Positions 35,246 through 44,064 of a stretch of DNA of 64,000 bases are shown here, piece after piece. The stretch is from Sphingomonas flavalba (GTDB lineage Bacteria; Pseudomonadota; Alphaproteobacteria; Sphingomonadales; Sphingomonadaceae). Numbering within the stretch: position 1 is the first letter of the stretch; each line of letters begins with the position of its first letter. Both the position numbers and the translations under genes were made by a program. The stretch covers positions 50,720 through 114,719 of the forward strand of contig NZ_SPHY01000010.1 in assembly GCF_004796535.1 (NCBI RefSeq), written 5' to 3'. The notes below the pieces were generated by a model, which had not been told where the DNA came from, did not search any database, and was given only the letters and a program-made list of their open reading frames with translations.

Positions 35246-35410
35246 CGGTTGGAATGGGGTCGTAGGATTGCGATGGATGAGCGGTTCGGCGGGGAGCGCC
35301 CTTTTGAACCCCCGCTTTCGTGGAAGCAGGACCATCCGCCGCTCGCCTTGCCCCGGGTCGATTGATTTTCCCGCCCGCTTACCGCAAGGCGGGAACGAAG
35401 GAGCTTGATG

Positions 35411-36784
35411 ATGGCGGCGAAGTGGACGCCCGATAGCTGGACCACGCACGAGGCGCGGCAGCTTCCGACCTACCCCGACGCGGCGGCGCTCGGCGCGGCG
35501 ACGGCCGAGCTTGGCAGCTACCCGCCGCTGGTCTTCGCCGGCGAGGCGCGCGACCTGAAGGCGGAGTTGGCGACGGTGGCGGAGGGCAAGGCTTTTCTGC
35601 TCCAGGGCGGCGACTGCGCCGAATCCTTCGCCGAGTTCCACCCGAACAACATCCGCGACACGTTCCGCGTCATCCTGCAGATGGCGGTGGTACTGACCTA
35701 TGCGTCGAAGCTGCCGACGGTGAAGGTCGGCCGCATGGCCGGGCAGTTCGCCAAGCCGCGCTCCGCCGATACCGAGGAGCAGGGCGGCGTCACCCTGCCC
35801 TCCTACCGCGGCGACATCATCAACGACATCGCCTTCGCGCCGGAGGGGCGGGTGCCCGATCCGCAGCGGATGATCCGCGCCTACAGCCAGGCGGCGGCGA
35901 CGCAGAACCTGCTGCGCGCCTTCGCCCAGGGCGGCTATGCCAACCTGCACCAGGTCCATCGCTGGACCCACGACTTCATGGGCCGCAGCCCATGGGCCAA
36001 GAAATATGCGGAGACCGCCGACCGGATCAGCGACGCGCTGGAGTTCATGGCGGCGTGCGGCATCAGCCCGGACACGGTGCCGCAGCTAAAGGCAACGCAG
36101 TTCTACACCAGCCACGAGGCGCTGCTGCTCCCCTACGAGCAGGCGCTGACCCGCGAGGACAGCCTGACCGGCGACTGGTACGACACCAGCGCCCATTTCC
36201 TGTGGATCGGCGACCGCACCCGGTTCGACGGATCGGCGCATGTCGAATATCTGCGCGGCATCGGCAATCCGATCGGCATGAAATGCGGCCCCAGCCTGGA
36301 GCCGGACGCGCTGCTGCGCCTGCTCGACACGCTGAACCCGGCGCGCGAGCCGGGGCGGATGACGCTGATCACCCGTTACGGCTACGACAAGATCGAGAGC
36401 GGGCTGCCACGCCTCATCCGCGCCGTCCAGCGTGAGGGGCACCCGGTGGTGTGGTCGTGCGACCCGATGCACGGCAACGTCGTCAAGGCGAACAACGGCT
36501 ACAAGACCCGGCCGTTCGACCGGATCCTGGCCGAGGTGCGCGGCTTCTTCGCCGTCCACCGCGCCGAGGGCAGTTTCGCCGGCGGCATCCATGCCGAGAT
36601 GACCGGCCAGAACGTCACCGAATGCACCGGCGGCGCGGTGGCGGTGACCGAGCAGAGCCTGGCCGACCGCTACCACACCCACTGCGACCCGCGCCTGAAC
36701 GCCAGCCAGTCGCTGGAACTGGCGTTCCTGCTGGCCGAAATGCTGAACCAGGAAGTGAAGGAACGGCGCAAGGCGGCGGCGTAA
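35411..36784 (+). CDS. Class II 3-deoxy-7-phosphoheptulonate synthase
   Basis: 457 residues of the plant-like class II DAHP synthase family, first enzyme of the shikimate pathway, condensing phosphoenolpyruvate and erythrose 4-phosphate. Motifs include [11 protein letters not shown] (about 58-68), [36 protein letters not shown] and [18 protein letters not shown] 35411 is seven bases after AAGGAG; ATG 35408 and TTG 35405 are also in frame. It stands alone in a rightward position after rpoC. Confidence 0.94.
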   Translation: MAAKWTPDSWTTHEARQLPTYPDAAALGAATAELGSYPPLVFAGEARDLKAELATVAEGKAFLLQGGDCAESFAEFHPNNIRDTFRVILQMAVVLTYASKLPTVKVGRMAGQFAKPRSADTEEQGGVTLPSYRGDIINDIAFAPEGRVPDPQRMIRAYSQAAATQNLLRAFAQGGYANLHQVHRWTHDFMGRSPWAKKYAETADRISDALEFMAACGISPDTVPQLKATQFYTSHEALLLPYEQALTREDSLTGDWYDTSAHFLWIGDRTRFDGSAHVEYLRGIGNPIGMKCGPSLEPDALLRLLDTLNPAREPGRMTLITRYGYDKIESGLPRLIRAVQREGHPVVWSCDPMHGNVVKANNGYKTRPFDRILAEVRGFFAVHRAEGSFAGGIHAEMTGQNVTECTGGAVAVTEQSLADRYHTHCDPRLNASQSLELAFLLAEMLNQEVKERRKAAA

Positions 36785-36818
36785 GGCGGGAGCGGCGCGC
36801 GGGCCTGTCCCGCCGCCG

Positions 36819-37313
36819 CTAGCGCACGACCTCGTCGGGGCCGACGCCCCATAGGTGGGCGGTTTCGACATAGCCTTTGCGGCCTTTGCCGGCGTCGAAG
36901 GCGCACCAGCCGCTGGCGCAGTCCCTGATCTGGCCGATGACGCCGGCTTCCGCCCGCCAGACGACCTTCGCGGCCGGCGTGGGGGTGGCGCGCAGCGGGC
37001 GGGTGCCGCCGACGACGATCGCGGTGCGGGTGTCGCTGAGCAGCACGCTCAGCATCCAGCCGGTCGTGCCGTCGACATCCTGCACCTTGCGCCAGTTGGT
37101 GTGGTTTTCGGTGTAGGTTTCCACCACTTTCAGCGGCATGGCGCGGCGGTGGTAGAGCCACAGCGTCGGGAAGTTGCGACCCGGCCCGCTGCGCATCCGC
37201 GCTTCCCCGGCGGCGATCGACACCCAGTAGGGCGGCGCCTTCTGCTGGGCGGCGGCCGGTTCCGGGGCCAGCATCAACCCGACCATCAGCGCCACACCTG
37301 CCGCTACGCGCAC
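36819..37313 (-). CDS. SH3-like domain exported protein
   Basis: 164 residues from GTG 37313, which has AAAGG seven bases upstream. A signal peptide (about 1-24, VAAGVALMVGLMLAPEPAAAQ) is followed by two bacterial SH3-like modules of the SH3_4 type (PYWVSIAAGEARMRSGPGRNFPTLW, then GVIGQIRDCASGWCAFDAGKGRKGYVE). Such proteins are periplasmic and may bind peptidoglycan; function is otherwise unknown. It is divergent from the hydroxyacid dehydrogenase gene. Confidence 0.85.
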   Translation of the reverse strand: MRVAAGVALMVGLMLAPEPAAAQQKAPPYWVSIAAGEARMRSGPGRNFPTLWLYHRRAMPLKVVETYTENHTNWRKVQDVDGTTGWMLSVLLSDTRTAIVVGGTRPLRATPTPAAKVVWRAEAGVIGQIRDCASGWCAFDAGKGRKGYVETAHLWGVGPDEVVR

Positions 37314-37423
37314 CGCCCGCCCTTTCCTGTCACCAGCGCCCCTGTTGCCAAAGCCGCCGCCGATCAGCAAGGGGGCGGCCGCAGGGCATTGACGTGGCCG
37401 GGCACCCGCACGATAGCCGCGCA

Positions 37424-38422
37424 ATGGCCGATACCGCCCGCCCCAGCCGCCCCGCCGTCATCGTTACCCGCGCGCTGCCCGCCGGGGTGGAGCAGCGGAT
37501 GGCCGACCTGTTCGCCGTCACCCTGAACCCGACCGACACGCCGATGGACCGCGCCGCGCTGGCCGCCGCGATGGCGGAAGCCGACGTGCTGGTGCCGACC
37601 GTCACCGACGAGATCGACGCCGAGTTGATCGCCGGCGCCGGCCCGCGGCTGCGGCTGATCGCCAGCTTCGGCGCCGGTACCGACCATATCGACCTGAAGG
37701 CGGCGCGGGCGAAGGGCATCATCGTCACCAACACGCCGGGCGTGTTCACCGACGACACCGCCGACATGGTGATGGCGCTGATCCTGGCGGCGCCGCGCCG
37801 GCTGGCCGAGGGCGAGGCGCTCGTCCGCTCGAAGCAGTGGCGCGGGTGGAGCCCGACGTCTATGCTCGGCCGCCGCGTGTCCGGCAAGAAGCTGGGCATA
37901 TTGGGCATGGGCCGGATCGGCCAGGCGATCGCGATGCGGGCGCGCGGTTTCGGCATGGAGGTGCATTACCACAACCGCCGCCGCCTGCCCGAAATCGTCG
38001 AGCGCGCCGTCGCCGCCCACTGGCACCCGGACCTGGACGCGATGCTGACCGAGATCGATTTCCTGTCGATCAACTGCCCGCACAACGCCGAGACCCACCA
38101 CATGATCGACGCCGAGCGGCTGGCGCTGCTTGGGGCCCATTCCTACCTGGTCAACGTCGCGCGCGGCGAGATCGTCGACGAGGCGGCGCTGGTCGACGCG
38201 CTGCGCGACGGGCGGATCGGCGGCGCCGGGCTGGACGTCTATGCCGAGGAACCGCACGTGTCGGACGCGTTGATCGCGCTGACCAACGTCGTGCTGCTGC
38301 CACACATGGCGTCTGCGACGGTCGAGGGACGCGACGCGTCGGGCGCCAAGGTAATCGCCAATATCAAGGCCTGGGCCGACGGCCACCGCCCGCCCGATCA
38401 GGTGCTGGAAGGCTGGGCGTAG
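37424..38422 (+). CDS. D-2-hydroxyacid dehydrogenase (hydroxypyruvate/glyoxylate reductase-like)
   Basis: 332 residues from ATG 37424; a GTG start lies 30 bases earlier. It has the D-isomer 2-hydroxyacid dehydrogenase fold: GTDHID near the substrate site, the Rossmann motif GILGMGRIGQAIAMRARGFGM, VNVARGEIVDEAAL with the catalytic Arg, and LLPHMASAT with the catalytic His. It likely reduces glyoxylate or hydroxypyruvate with NAD(P)H; the exact substrate is not evident. Confidence 0.9.
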   Translation: MADTARPSRPAVIVTRALPAGVEQRMADLFAVTLNPTDTPMDRAALAAAMAEADVLVPTVTDEIDAELIAGAGPRLRLIASFGAGTDHIDLKAARAKGIIVTNTPGVFTDDTADMVMALILAAPRRLAEGEALVRSKQWRGWSPTSMLGRRVSGKKLGILGMGRIGQAIAMRARGFGMEVHYHNRRRLPEIVERAVAAHWHPDLDAMLTEIDFLSINCPHNAETHHMIDAERLALLGAHSYLVNVARGEIVDEAALVDALRDGRIGGAGLDVYAEEPHVSDALIALTNVVLLPHMASATVEGRDASGAKVIANIKAWADGHRPPDQVLEGWA

Positions 38423-38471
38423 GACCGATCGCCGCGCCGTCGCGCGGCATCGCGATGACGGATGCTTCCGC

Positions 38472-38609
38472 CTATATGCCGCGCCCCGCGAGCAGCGCAG
38501 CGAGGCCGCCTGCGAGGACCGCCGCGCCCAGCCACAGCCGCGCCGCGCTGGTGTAGGCGGCGAGCGGCAGGCCGATGACACGGCCGAGCAGGCGAAGCGG
38601 ATGGGCCAT
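38472..38609 (-). CDS. Small single-helix hypothetical protein
   Basis: 45 residues, MAHPLRLLGRVIGL..., with a single hydrophobic segment (about 11-42) and a basic start. It would be a small membrane protein. There is no recognised family and no good Shine-Dalgarno sequence, so expression is uncertain. It lies in the gap before the manganese riboswitch on the opposite strand. Confidence 0.35.
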   Translation of the reverse strand: MAHPLRLLGRVIGLPLAAYTSAARLWLGAAVLAGGLAALLAGRGI

Positions 38610-38740
38610 GACCGATAGATGGCACCGCCCCCTCCCGCTTTCCAACCGGCAATTCCGCTCTCTGCATTCGCTTTTTGCGATCAGCCGCAGCTTCGCCGCT
38701 TGCCAGCGGCGGCAGGGGCGGCTAGCCAGCGGCCCGTCAT

Positions 38741-38886
38741 CTGGGGAGTAGCCACCCGCGCAAGCGCGGGCGCCCGCCGTCAACATGCTTGGTCGAGAGA
38801 CCGTGGCGGCGGGGAACGGACCACCGTTCCGGCAAGACCAATGGCGCCGCGCTTTCGCCTCGCCGGGCGGAAGGCCCGGTGCTTTT
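38741..38886 (+). ncRNA. yybP-ykoY manganese riboswitch with terminator
   Basis: The aptamer core is recognisable: GGGGAGTAGCC (38743-38753), CCGTCAACATGCTTGG near 38777-38792, and GGCAAGACC (38831-38839), the conserved joining segments of the Mn2+-sensing yybP-ykoY class. A hairpin CCGGGC/GCCCGG (38863-38868 with 38874-38879) followed by GCTTTT is a terminator; CCGGGCGG can pair instead with CCGCCCGG (38894-38901). It precedes a GDT1-family exporter gene, a standard target. A weak promoter (TTGCCA, 17, TAGCCA) ends near 38728. Confidence 0.88.
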
Positions 38887-38918
38887 GGATCAGCCGCCCG
38901 GCCCCGGAGTCGCCCGCC

Positions 38919-39488
38919 ATGGACCCCCTGCTCACCTCCACCGCCGTCGTGGCGCTGGCCGAGATCGGCGACAAGACGCAACTGCTCGCCATCGTCCTCG
39001 CCACCCGTTTCAAGCGGCCATGGCCGATCGTCGCCGGCATATTGGTCGCGACGCTGGCCAACCATTTCCTCGCCGCGCTGGCCGGGGCGCAGGCGGCGGC
39101 GCTGTTCGACGGGCCGCTGTTCCGCACGCTGGTCGCGCTGTCGTTCATCGCGATGGCGGCGTGGACGCTGGTGCCCGACCGGCTGGACGACGCCGAGGCG
39201 GAGCCGGCGCGGTTCGGAGCGTTCGTCACCACCGTCATCGCGTTCTTCCTGGTCGAAATGGGCGACAAGACCCAGATCGCCACGGTCGCGCTCGGCGCGC
39301 GCTACCATGCTGCGCTGACGGTCACCGCGGGGACGACGCTGGGCATGATGCTGGCCAACGTGCCGGCGGTGCTCCTGGGCGACGCGCTGGTCCGCCGGGT
39401 GCCGCTCACCATTGTGCGGATGATCGCGGCGGCGCTGTTCCTGGCGATCGGCCTGTGGCTGCTCGCCGCGACGGCGGGGTGGGTGTGA
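38919..39488 (+). CDS. TMEM165/GDT1 family manganese exporter (riboswitch-controlled)
   Basis: 189 residues with six predicted membrane segments and two copies of the family signature E-x-G-D-K/R-T: EIGDKT (15-20) and EMGDKT (113-118). Bacterial members such as MneA export Mn2+. The ATG has GGAG nine bases upstream. Control by the yybP-ykoY element in its leader is expected: transcription continues when Mn2+ is high. A second, more diverged paralogue lies at 49762-50316. Confidence 0.92.
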   Translation: MDPLLTSTAVVALAEIGDKTQLLAIVLATRFKRPWPIVAGILVATLANHFLAALAGAQAAALFDGPLFRTLVALSFIAMAAWTLVPDRLDDAEAEPARFGAFVTTVIAFFLVEMGDKTQIATVALGARYHAALTVTAGTTLGMMLANVPAVLLGDALVRRVPLTIVRMIAAALFLAIGLWLLAATAGWV

Positions 39489-39537
39489 TGGGAGCGACTG
39501 CGTGGGCTCCCGCTTTCGCAGGAACGTATCGAGGGGT

Positions 39538-40236
39538 TCAGGCGAGGGCGGCGAGCCACTCCGTCATCATCGCCCGGCCGGCAGCAACGGCGCCGGGGCC
39601 GAGGCGGTCATGGTCGCCGTGCAGTGTGCCGGGGTCGGTGCCGGCGCGGGCGATGCTGTCGGCGCCGCTCTCCACCCAGGCGCCGAAGCGCGGATCCCGA
39701 CCCATTTCGGCATGGCATTGCAGCGCGAGGATCGACCGGCCCCGGCGGAACGCCTGATGCGGGTAGGCGGCGGTCGAGGCGAGCAGTTCGACACCGGCTG
39801 GCAGGTCGAACGTGTCGCCGTGCCAGTGGAGCACCGGCACGGCGGCGATATGGGCGACCGGCGAGCGGCGGCCGATGTCCGACAGGGTGACCGGCGCGAA
39901 GCCGACCTCGCTGGTCGCGCCGGGATAGACGCGGGCGCCCAGCGCGGCGGCAATCATCTGGCTGCCGAGGCAGACGCCGAGCGTCGGCCGATCGGCGTCG
40001 AGCCGGTCGCGCAGCTTCTCCAGCTGTCGCGGAATCCACGGATGCGCGTCCGTTTCATAGACGCCCATCGGCCCGCCCATCATCACCAGCAGGTCCGGCG
40101 CGCGGAAATCGACATCGGCGAAGATCGGGTCGGACACGTCGACCCTATCGATCGCGTAGCCGGCCGCCTCGATCGGCTGGCGGAAGCCGGCTACGCCCTC
40201 ATACGGCACATGGCGGACGACCAGCGCCCGTTTCAC
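39538..40236 (-). CDS. Class I glutamine amidotransferase-like protein
   Basis: 232 residues with the GATase1 triad: Cys89 in GVCLGSQ, His175 and Glu177 in QCHAEM. It resembles stand-alone GMP-synthase-like amidotransferases whose acceptor is unknown. The GTG start is only four bases from the stop of the nitronate monooxygenase gene, so the two are co-transcribed. Its partner synthase, if any, is not in the window. Confidence 0.88.
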   Translation of the reverse strand: MKRALVVRHVPYEGVAGFRQPIEAAGYAIDRVDVSDPIFADVDFRAPDLLVMMGGPMGVYETDAHPWIPRQLEKLRDRLDADRPTLGVCLGSQMIAAALGARVYPGATSEVGFAPVTLSDIGRRSPVAHIAAVPVLHWHGDTFDLPAGVELLASTAAYPHQAFRRGRSILALQCHAEMGRDPRFGAWVESGADSIARAGTDPGTLHGDHDRLGPGAVAAGRAMMTEWLAALA

Positions 40237-40240
40237 CCGC

Positions 40241-41644
40241 TCAATCCCCGGTCAGGATCCGGTCGACCAGCTGCTTCACCGTCGGCACGAAGCCGTTGGA
40301 ATAGAATGGGTCGGTCTTGAAATTGAACGCGCCGTGGCCGGCGAACATCAGGTTGTCGTCGACCGGGCCGCCATGGGCGATGTCCTGCAGCGTCTTCTGG
40401 ATGCAGAAGCTGCGCGGATCAGCCAGCCGGCCGGTGGAATTGGTCTCGGTATCCGCCCAGGACGAGAAGCCGCACTGGCTGAGGCAGCCCATGCAGTCCG
40501 CCTGATCCTTGCGGATCATGTCGCGTTCCTCCGGCGTGGTGAACACCAGCGTGTTGTCCGGGGTCTTGAGCGCGACGGTGAAGCCCTGCGCGTCCCATTC
40601 CCGCGCGCGCAGCAGATCGTTGCGGGTCACCCAGAAATTGCGGCCCTTGATGCCGACGTCGAGCTGGAACTGGTGGTCGCCCGCCGCCTCGCCGGAAAAG
40701 GCGATCTGCCGTTCGGAGCGCGCCTCGAGCCCGCGCAGGAAGGTGTTGCGCACCGCCGAGGAATAGAAGCCGGTCGGGGAGAAGCGGTGGAGCAGGATGT
40801 CGCCGTCCTCCAGCGTCATCAGCCGGGCCTTCCACCCGTCTGGGATCGGGCTTTCGCGGGTCAGCAGCGGCCGCGTGCCGAACTGGAAAGCGATCTGGCC
40901 CAGTTCCGGGTTGTCGATCCAGCTTTCCCAGTCGCGCAGATACCAGACGCCGCCCGCCATGACGATCGGCACGCTGTCGGCGATGCCGCCTTCGCGCATC
41001 GTCTCGCGCAGCGCCTTGACGCGCGGATAGGGGTCTTCCGGTTTCAGCGGGTCTTCGGCGTTGGACAGGCCGTTATGGCCGCCGGCCAGCCACGGGTCCT
41101 CGTAGACCACCGCCGCCAGCCATTCCGATGCCTTGGAATAGGCGCGCTTCCACAGCGCGCGGAAGGCGCGGGCCGAGCTGATGATCGGCAGGTAGTTGAC
41201 GTTGTAGGAGGCGGCGATCTCGCTCAGCTTGTACGGCATGCCGGCGCCGCAGGTGACGCCCGCGACCATGCCGCGCGTCCGTTCCAGCACGCCGTGGAGC
41301 ACGCGCTGGGCGCCGCCCATTTCCCACAGCACGTTGATGTTGATCGCGCCCTTGCCGCCGGCCATCTCAAACGCGCGTTTGACCTGATCGACGGCGCCGT
41401 CGATCGCGTACTGGACCAGTTCGTCATGCCGTTCGCGGCGGGTGCGGGATTTGTAGACCTGCGGGATGATCTTGCCGGTTGGATCATAGCTGTCGGCGTT
41501 GACCGCCGACACGGTGCCGATGCCGCCGGCGGCCGCCCAGGCGCCGGAACTCATGTGGTTCGACACAGCGACACCCTTGCCCCCCTCGATCAGCGGCCAC
41601 ACCTCGCGGCCGGCATAGAGGATGGGCTTTACCCCCTTGAACAT
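40241..41644 (-). CDS. Nitronate monooxygenase / NAD(P)H-dependent flavin oxidoreductase family
   Basis: 467 residues from ATG 41644, with GGGAG five bases upstream; the frame stays open to 41845 but that part is not conserved. It is a TIM-barrel FMN enzyme: PIVMAGGVWY near the phosphate-binding region and GQIAFQFGTRPLL. A Cys cluster CMGCLSQC lies in the C-terminal third, an unusual addition for simple nitronate monooxygenases. It precedes the glutamine amidotransferase gene by four bases. Confidence 0.82.
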   Translation of the reverse strand: MFKGVKPILYAGREVWPLIEGGKGVAVSNHMSSGAWAAAGGIGTVSAVNADSYDPTGKIIPQVYKSRTRRERHDELVQYAIDGAVDQVKRAFEMAGGKGAININVLWEMGGAQRVLHGVLERTRGMVAGVTCGAGMPYKLSEIAASYNVNYLPIISSARAFRALWKRAYSKASEWLAAVVYEDPWLAGGHNGLSNAEDPLKPEDPYPRVKALRETMREGGIADSVPIVMAGGVWYLRDWESWIDNPELGQIAFQFGTRPLLTRESPIPDGWKARLMTLEDGDILLHRFSPTGFYSSAVRNTFLRGLEARSERQIAFSGEAAGDHQFQLDVGIKGRNFWVTRNDLLRAREWDAQGFTVALKTPDNTLVFTTPEERDMIRKDQADCMGCLSQCGFSSWADTETNSTGRLADPRSFCIQKTLQDIAHGGPVDDNLMFAGHGAFNFKTDPFYSNGFVPTVKQLVDRILTGD

Positions 41645-41772
41645 CGATGCTCCCGTTTCATCCATGCGCCCGGCAGATAGGGCGTTCGACCGCCCTATAG
41701 CAGCCCGATGCCGGAATGGGACGCAAAAATGCGGCGCGGGCCGGTGCCGTCCCGGAACGCCCGGATCGGCTT

Positions 41773-41954
41773 CTAGAGTCTGTCCGCTTGAAGCGGAATC
41801 GGCACCAGCCCGCTCCCCCACCCGGCCTCCCAACGACAGTATCATGTGGGAGGCCGGGTGGGGGAGCGGGCGAAAGCGCCCAAGGTTCCGGCGATGCGCA
41901 GCATCGTTGGAAAGGTGCTGGAGGGTGGTGCCGCCTAAGGCGGACAGATTCTAA
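41773..41954. mobile_element. MITE-like inverted repeat element
   Basis: About 182 bases with imperfect terminal inverted repeats: CTAGAGTCTGTCCGC (41773-41787) and, reversed, TTAGAATCTGTCCGC (41940-41954), 13 of 15 identical. Inside, GCCCGCTCCCCCACCCGGCC plus TCCCA (41808-41832) pairs perfectly with 41847-41871 across a 14-base loop. There is no ORF. The right end supplies the stop codon of the glutathione peroxidase gene. It looks like a non-autonomous element or large dyad repeat. Confidence 0.6.
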
Positions 41955-42445
41955 AGCAGCGCCTCGATCGCCGCGGCGATCGCCGCCGGCTTCGTCATCG
42001 GCGCATAGCGGGCGACGACGGCGCCGTCGCGGCCGACCAGGAATTTGGTGAAGTTCCACTTGATCGCCCGGATGCCGGCGAAGCCGCGGCGCTCCGCCTG
42101 CAGCCAGGCCCAGAGCGGATCCGCGCCGGGTCCGTTGACGGCGACCTTGGCGAACAGCGGGAAGGTCACGTCATACGTTGCCGCGCAGAACGCCGCGATT
42201 TCCGTGTCACTGCCCGGTTCCTGCTCGCCGAACTGGTTGCAGGGGAAGCCGAGGACGACGAAGCCGCGATCGGCATAGCGACGGTAGAGCGCCTCCAGCC
42301 CGGCATATTGCGGCGTGAAGCCGCAGCGGCTGGCGACGTTGACGATCAGCAGCACCTTGCCGGCATAGGCGGCCAGCGCCCCCGTGCCGCCGCCGGGCAA
42401 CGCCGGGCGGAAGGCGAAGATCGGCGCGGCCGCCGCCGCGCTCAC
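41951..42445 (-). CDS. Glutathione peroxidase family protein
   Basis: 164 residues. Peroxidatic Cys41 in VASRCGFTPQY, Gln71 in GFPCNQFGEQ, and Trp130-Asn131 in KWNFTKFL form the catalytic tetrad. Such bacterial Cys-type enzymes usually use thioredoxin. The GTG start overlaps the stop of the upstream sugar-dehydrogenase-like gene (GTGA), and its own stop (TAG) lies within the inverted-repeat element to the left. Confidence 0.92.
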   Translation of the reverse strand: MSAAAAAPIFAFRPALPGGGTGALAAYAGKVLLIVNVASRCGFTPQYAGLEALYRRYADRGFVVLGFPCNQFGEQEPGSDTEIAAFCAATYDVTFPLFAKVAVNGPGADPLWAWLQAERRGFAGIRAIKWNFTKFLVGRDGAVVARYAPMTKPAAIAAAIEALL

Positions 42446-43992
42446 GTCGCCGGCTTCTTCTCGACGACGAAGATCTCGCCGTCATAGTCGACGATGTAGA
42501 GGTTGCGGTTCTCGTCCTGCCCGAAGCTGACCACGGCGTCGATCGTGCCCGCGTTCGGCACGAAGGCGCCGGTGCGAACGCGGAAGCTGCTGCCGGCGAG
42601 GGTGCTGCCGCGCTGGAGCAGCGCGCTCGGCAGGCTCCACAGGTGGCCGGTGACGAAATCGCCGAAGAAATAGTTGAGCTGCAGGCTGCTGACCGGCCCG
42701 CCATAGACGTAGCCGCCGACGATGGTGCTGCCCTGCACGTCGCCGGTGCCGTGGGCATATTCGGCGACCGGCGCGATCAGGCCGGTGGTGTCGCCGCCCT
42801 TGAACACATGCGTGCCCTCCAGGATCGGCCAGCCGAAATTGGCGCCCTTGTCGCTGGTGAGCAGGATGTTCAGCTCTTCCCAGCCATCCTGGCCGACATC
42901 GCCGAACACGACGTTGCCGGTCGCGAAGTCGATCGATGCGCGATAGGGGTTGCGCAGGCCGTAGGCGATGACTTCCGGCGCGCCGCCGCTGGTCGCGAAC
43001 GGGTTGGCGGTGGGGATCGCGTAGTCCTTGTTCGGATCGCTCGGATAGGCGTCGCTCGCCGGATCGATCCGCAGGATCTTGCCGAGCAGGCTGTCCTTGT
43101 TCTGGGCGTTGTTGTCCGGGTCCCCCGCCCCGCCGCCGTCGCCGGTGGTGACGTAGAGGAAATTGTCCGGCCCGAAACCGATCCAGCCGCCGTTGTGGTT
43201 GTTGCGCGGATGCGGGATCTGCAGGATCACGTCGGCGCTGGCGGGATCGGCGACGTCCTTGTTGTCCGCCACCGTCTTGTAGCGCCGCACTTCCAGCGTG
43301 CCGGTCGCGTTGGTCAGGAAAACGTAGAAGGTGCCGCTGGTCGCGAAATCCGGCGCGGTGGTGAAGCCGAGCAGCCCGCGCTCGCCATCCGTGCTGATCT
43401 CCGCGCTGACGTCGAGGAAGGTGGTGGTCGCCGCCGGGCTGGTTTCCTTCGGGTCGAGGATGCGGATGCGGCCGGTACGTTCGACGACGAACACCCGCCC
43501 CTTCCCATCCGCGATCGGGTAGACGTAGACCGGCTGGTTGAAGCCGACGCCGACGCGGCGGACGCGGAAGTCCGAATTGGGCGCGATGACGTTGATCACC
43601 AGGTCCATCACCACCGGGTTGGTGCCGTCGGTGACCGTGATCTTGACCGTGTAATTGTTGTCGGCGCCGGTTGCCGGATCGTAGACGGGCGGGGTCTTGA
43701 ACGACAGCGCGCCGCTGCTGGTGATGGTGAACAGCGCCTCGTCGGCGCCGCCGGTGATCGAGAAGGTCAGCGCTTCCCCGGTCGGGTCGACGGCGGTGGC
43801 GGCGTAGAAGGTGCCGGTAGTGCCCGATTCGACCGAGACGACCGACGGCGAGGTGAAGACCGGCGGCCCCGGGGTCGGCGTTGGGGTCGGCGTCGGCGTC
43901 GGCGTGCCGTCACCCCCGCCGCAGGCCGACAATGCGAGTGCCACAGCCGACGCGAAAGCGGAGCGGAACGCGAAACTACCGGAACGGGCCAT
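42442..43992 (-). CDS. PQQ-type sugar dehydrogenase-like lipoprotein with Ig/cadherin-like domain
   Basis: 516 residues from ATG 43992 (AGGGAG six bases upstream). A lipobox (ALALSACGGG) is followed by a TP repeat tract, a cadherin/Ig-like domain (about 45-140, SFKTPPVYDPATGADNNYTVKITVTDG), and a six-bladed propeller of the glucose/sorbosone dehydrogenase type (about 150-510; VERTGRIRILD, NNHNGGWIGFGPDNFLYVTTGDGG). It is exported to the envelope. Cofactor use (PQQ) and substrate are inferred. It overlaps the GPx gene by four bases. Confidence 0.85.
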   Translation of the reverse strand: MARSGSFAFRSAFASAVALALSACGGGDGTPTPTPTPTPTPGPPVFTSPSVVSVESGTTGTFYAATAVDPTGEALTFSITGGADEALFTITSSGALSFKTPPVYDPATGADNNYTVKITVTDGTNPVVMDLVINVIAPNSDFRVRRVGVGFNQPVYVYPIADGKGRVFVVERTGRIRILDPKETSPAATTTFLDVSAEISTDGERGLLGFTTAPDFATSGTFYVFLTNATGTLEVRRYKTVADNKDVADPASADVILQIPHPRNNHNGGWIGFGPDNFLYVTTGDGGGAGDPDNNAQNKDSLLGKILRIDPASDAYPSDPNKDYAIPTANPFATSGGAPEVIAYGLRNPYRASIDFATGNVVFGDVGQDGWEELNILLTSDKGANFGWPILEGTHVFKGGDTTGLIAPVAEYAHGTGDVQGSTIVGGYVYGGPVSSLQLNYFFGDFVTGHLWSLPSALLQRGSTLAGSSFRVRTGAFVPNAGTIDAVVSFGQDENRNLYIVDYDGEIFVVEKKPAT

Positions 43993-44064
43993 CTCTATCT
44001 CCCTTGCCGCCCGCGCGATGCGACCGGACCGTGTGGATGCTGCCACAAAAAGCCGTGGCGTGTC

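Noticed and set aside
38619..38918. Upstream coding extension of the GDT1 gene (open frame for 100 codons before ATG 38919)
   Set aside because: The region encodes the riboswitch; extension has no membrane or family features, and the ATG at 38919 has the family start.
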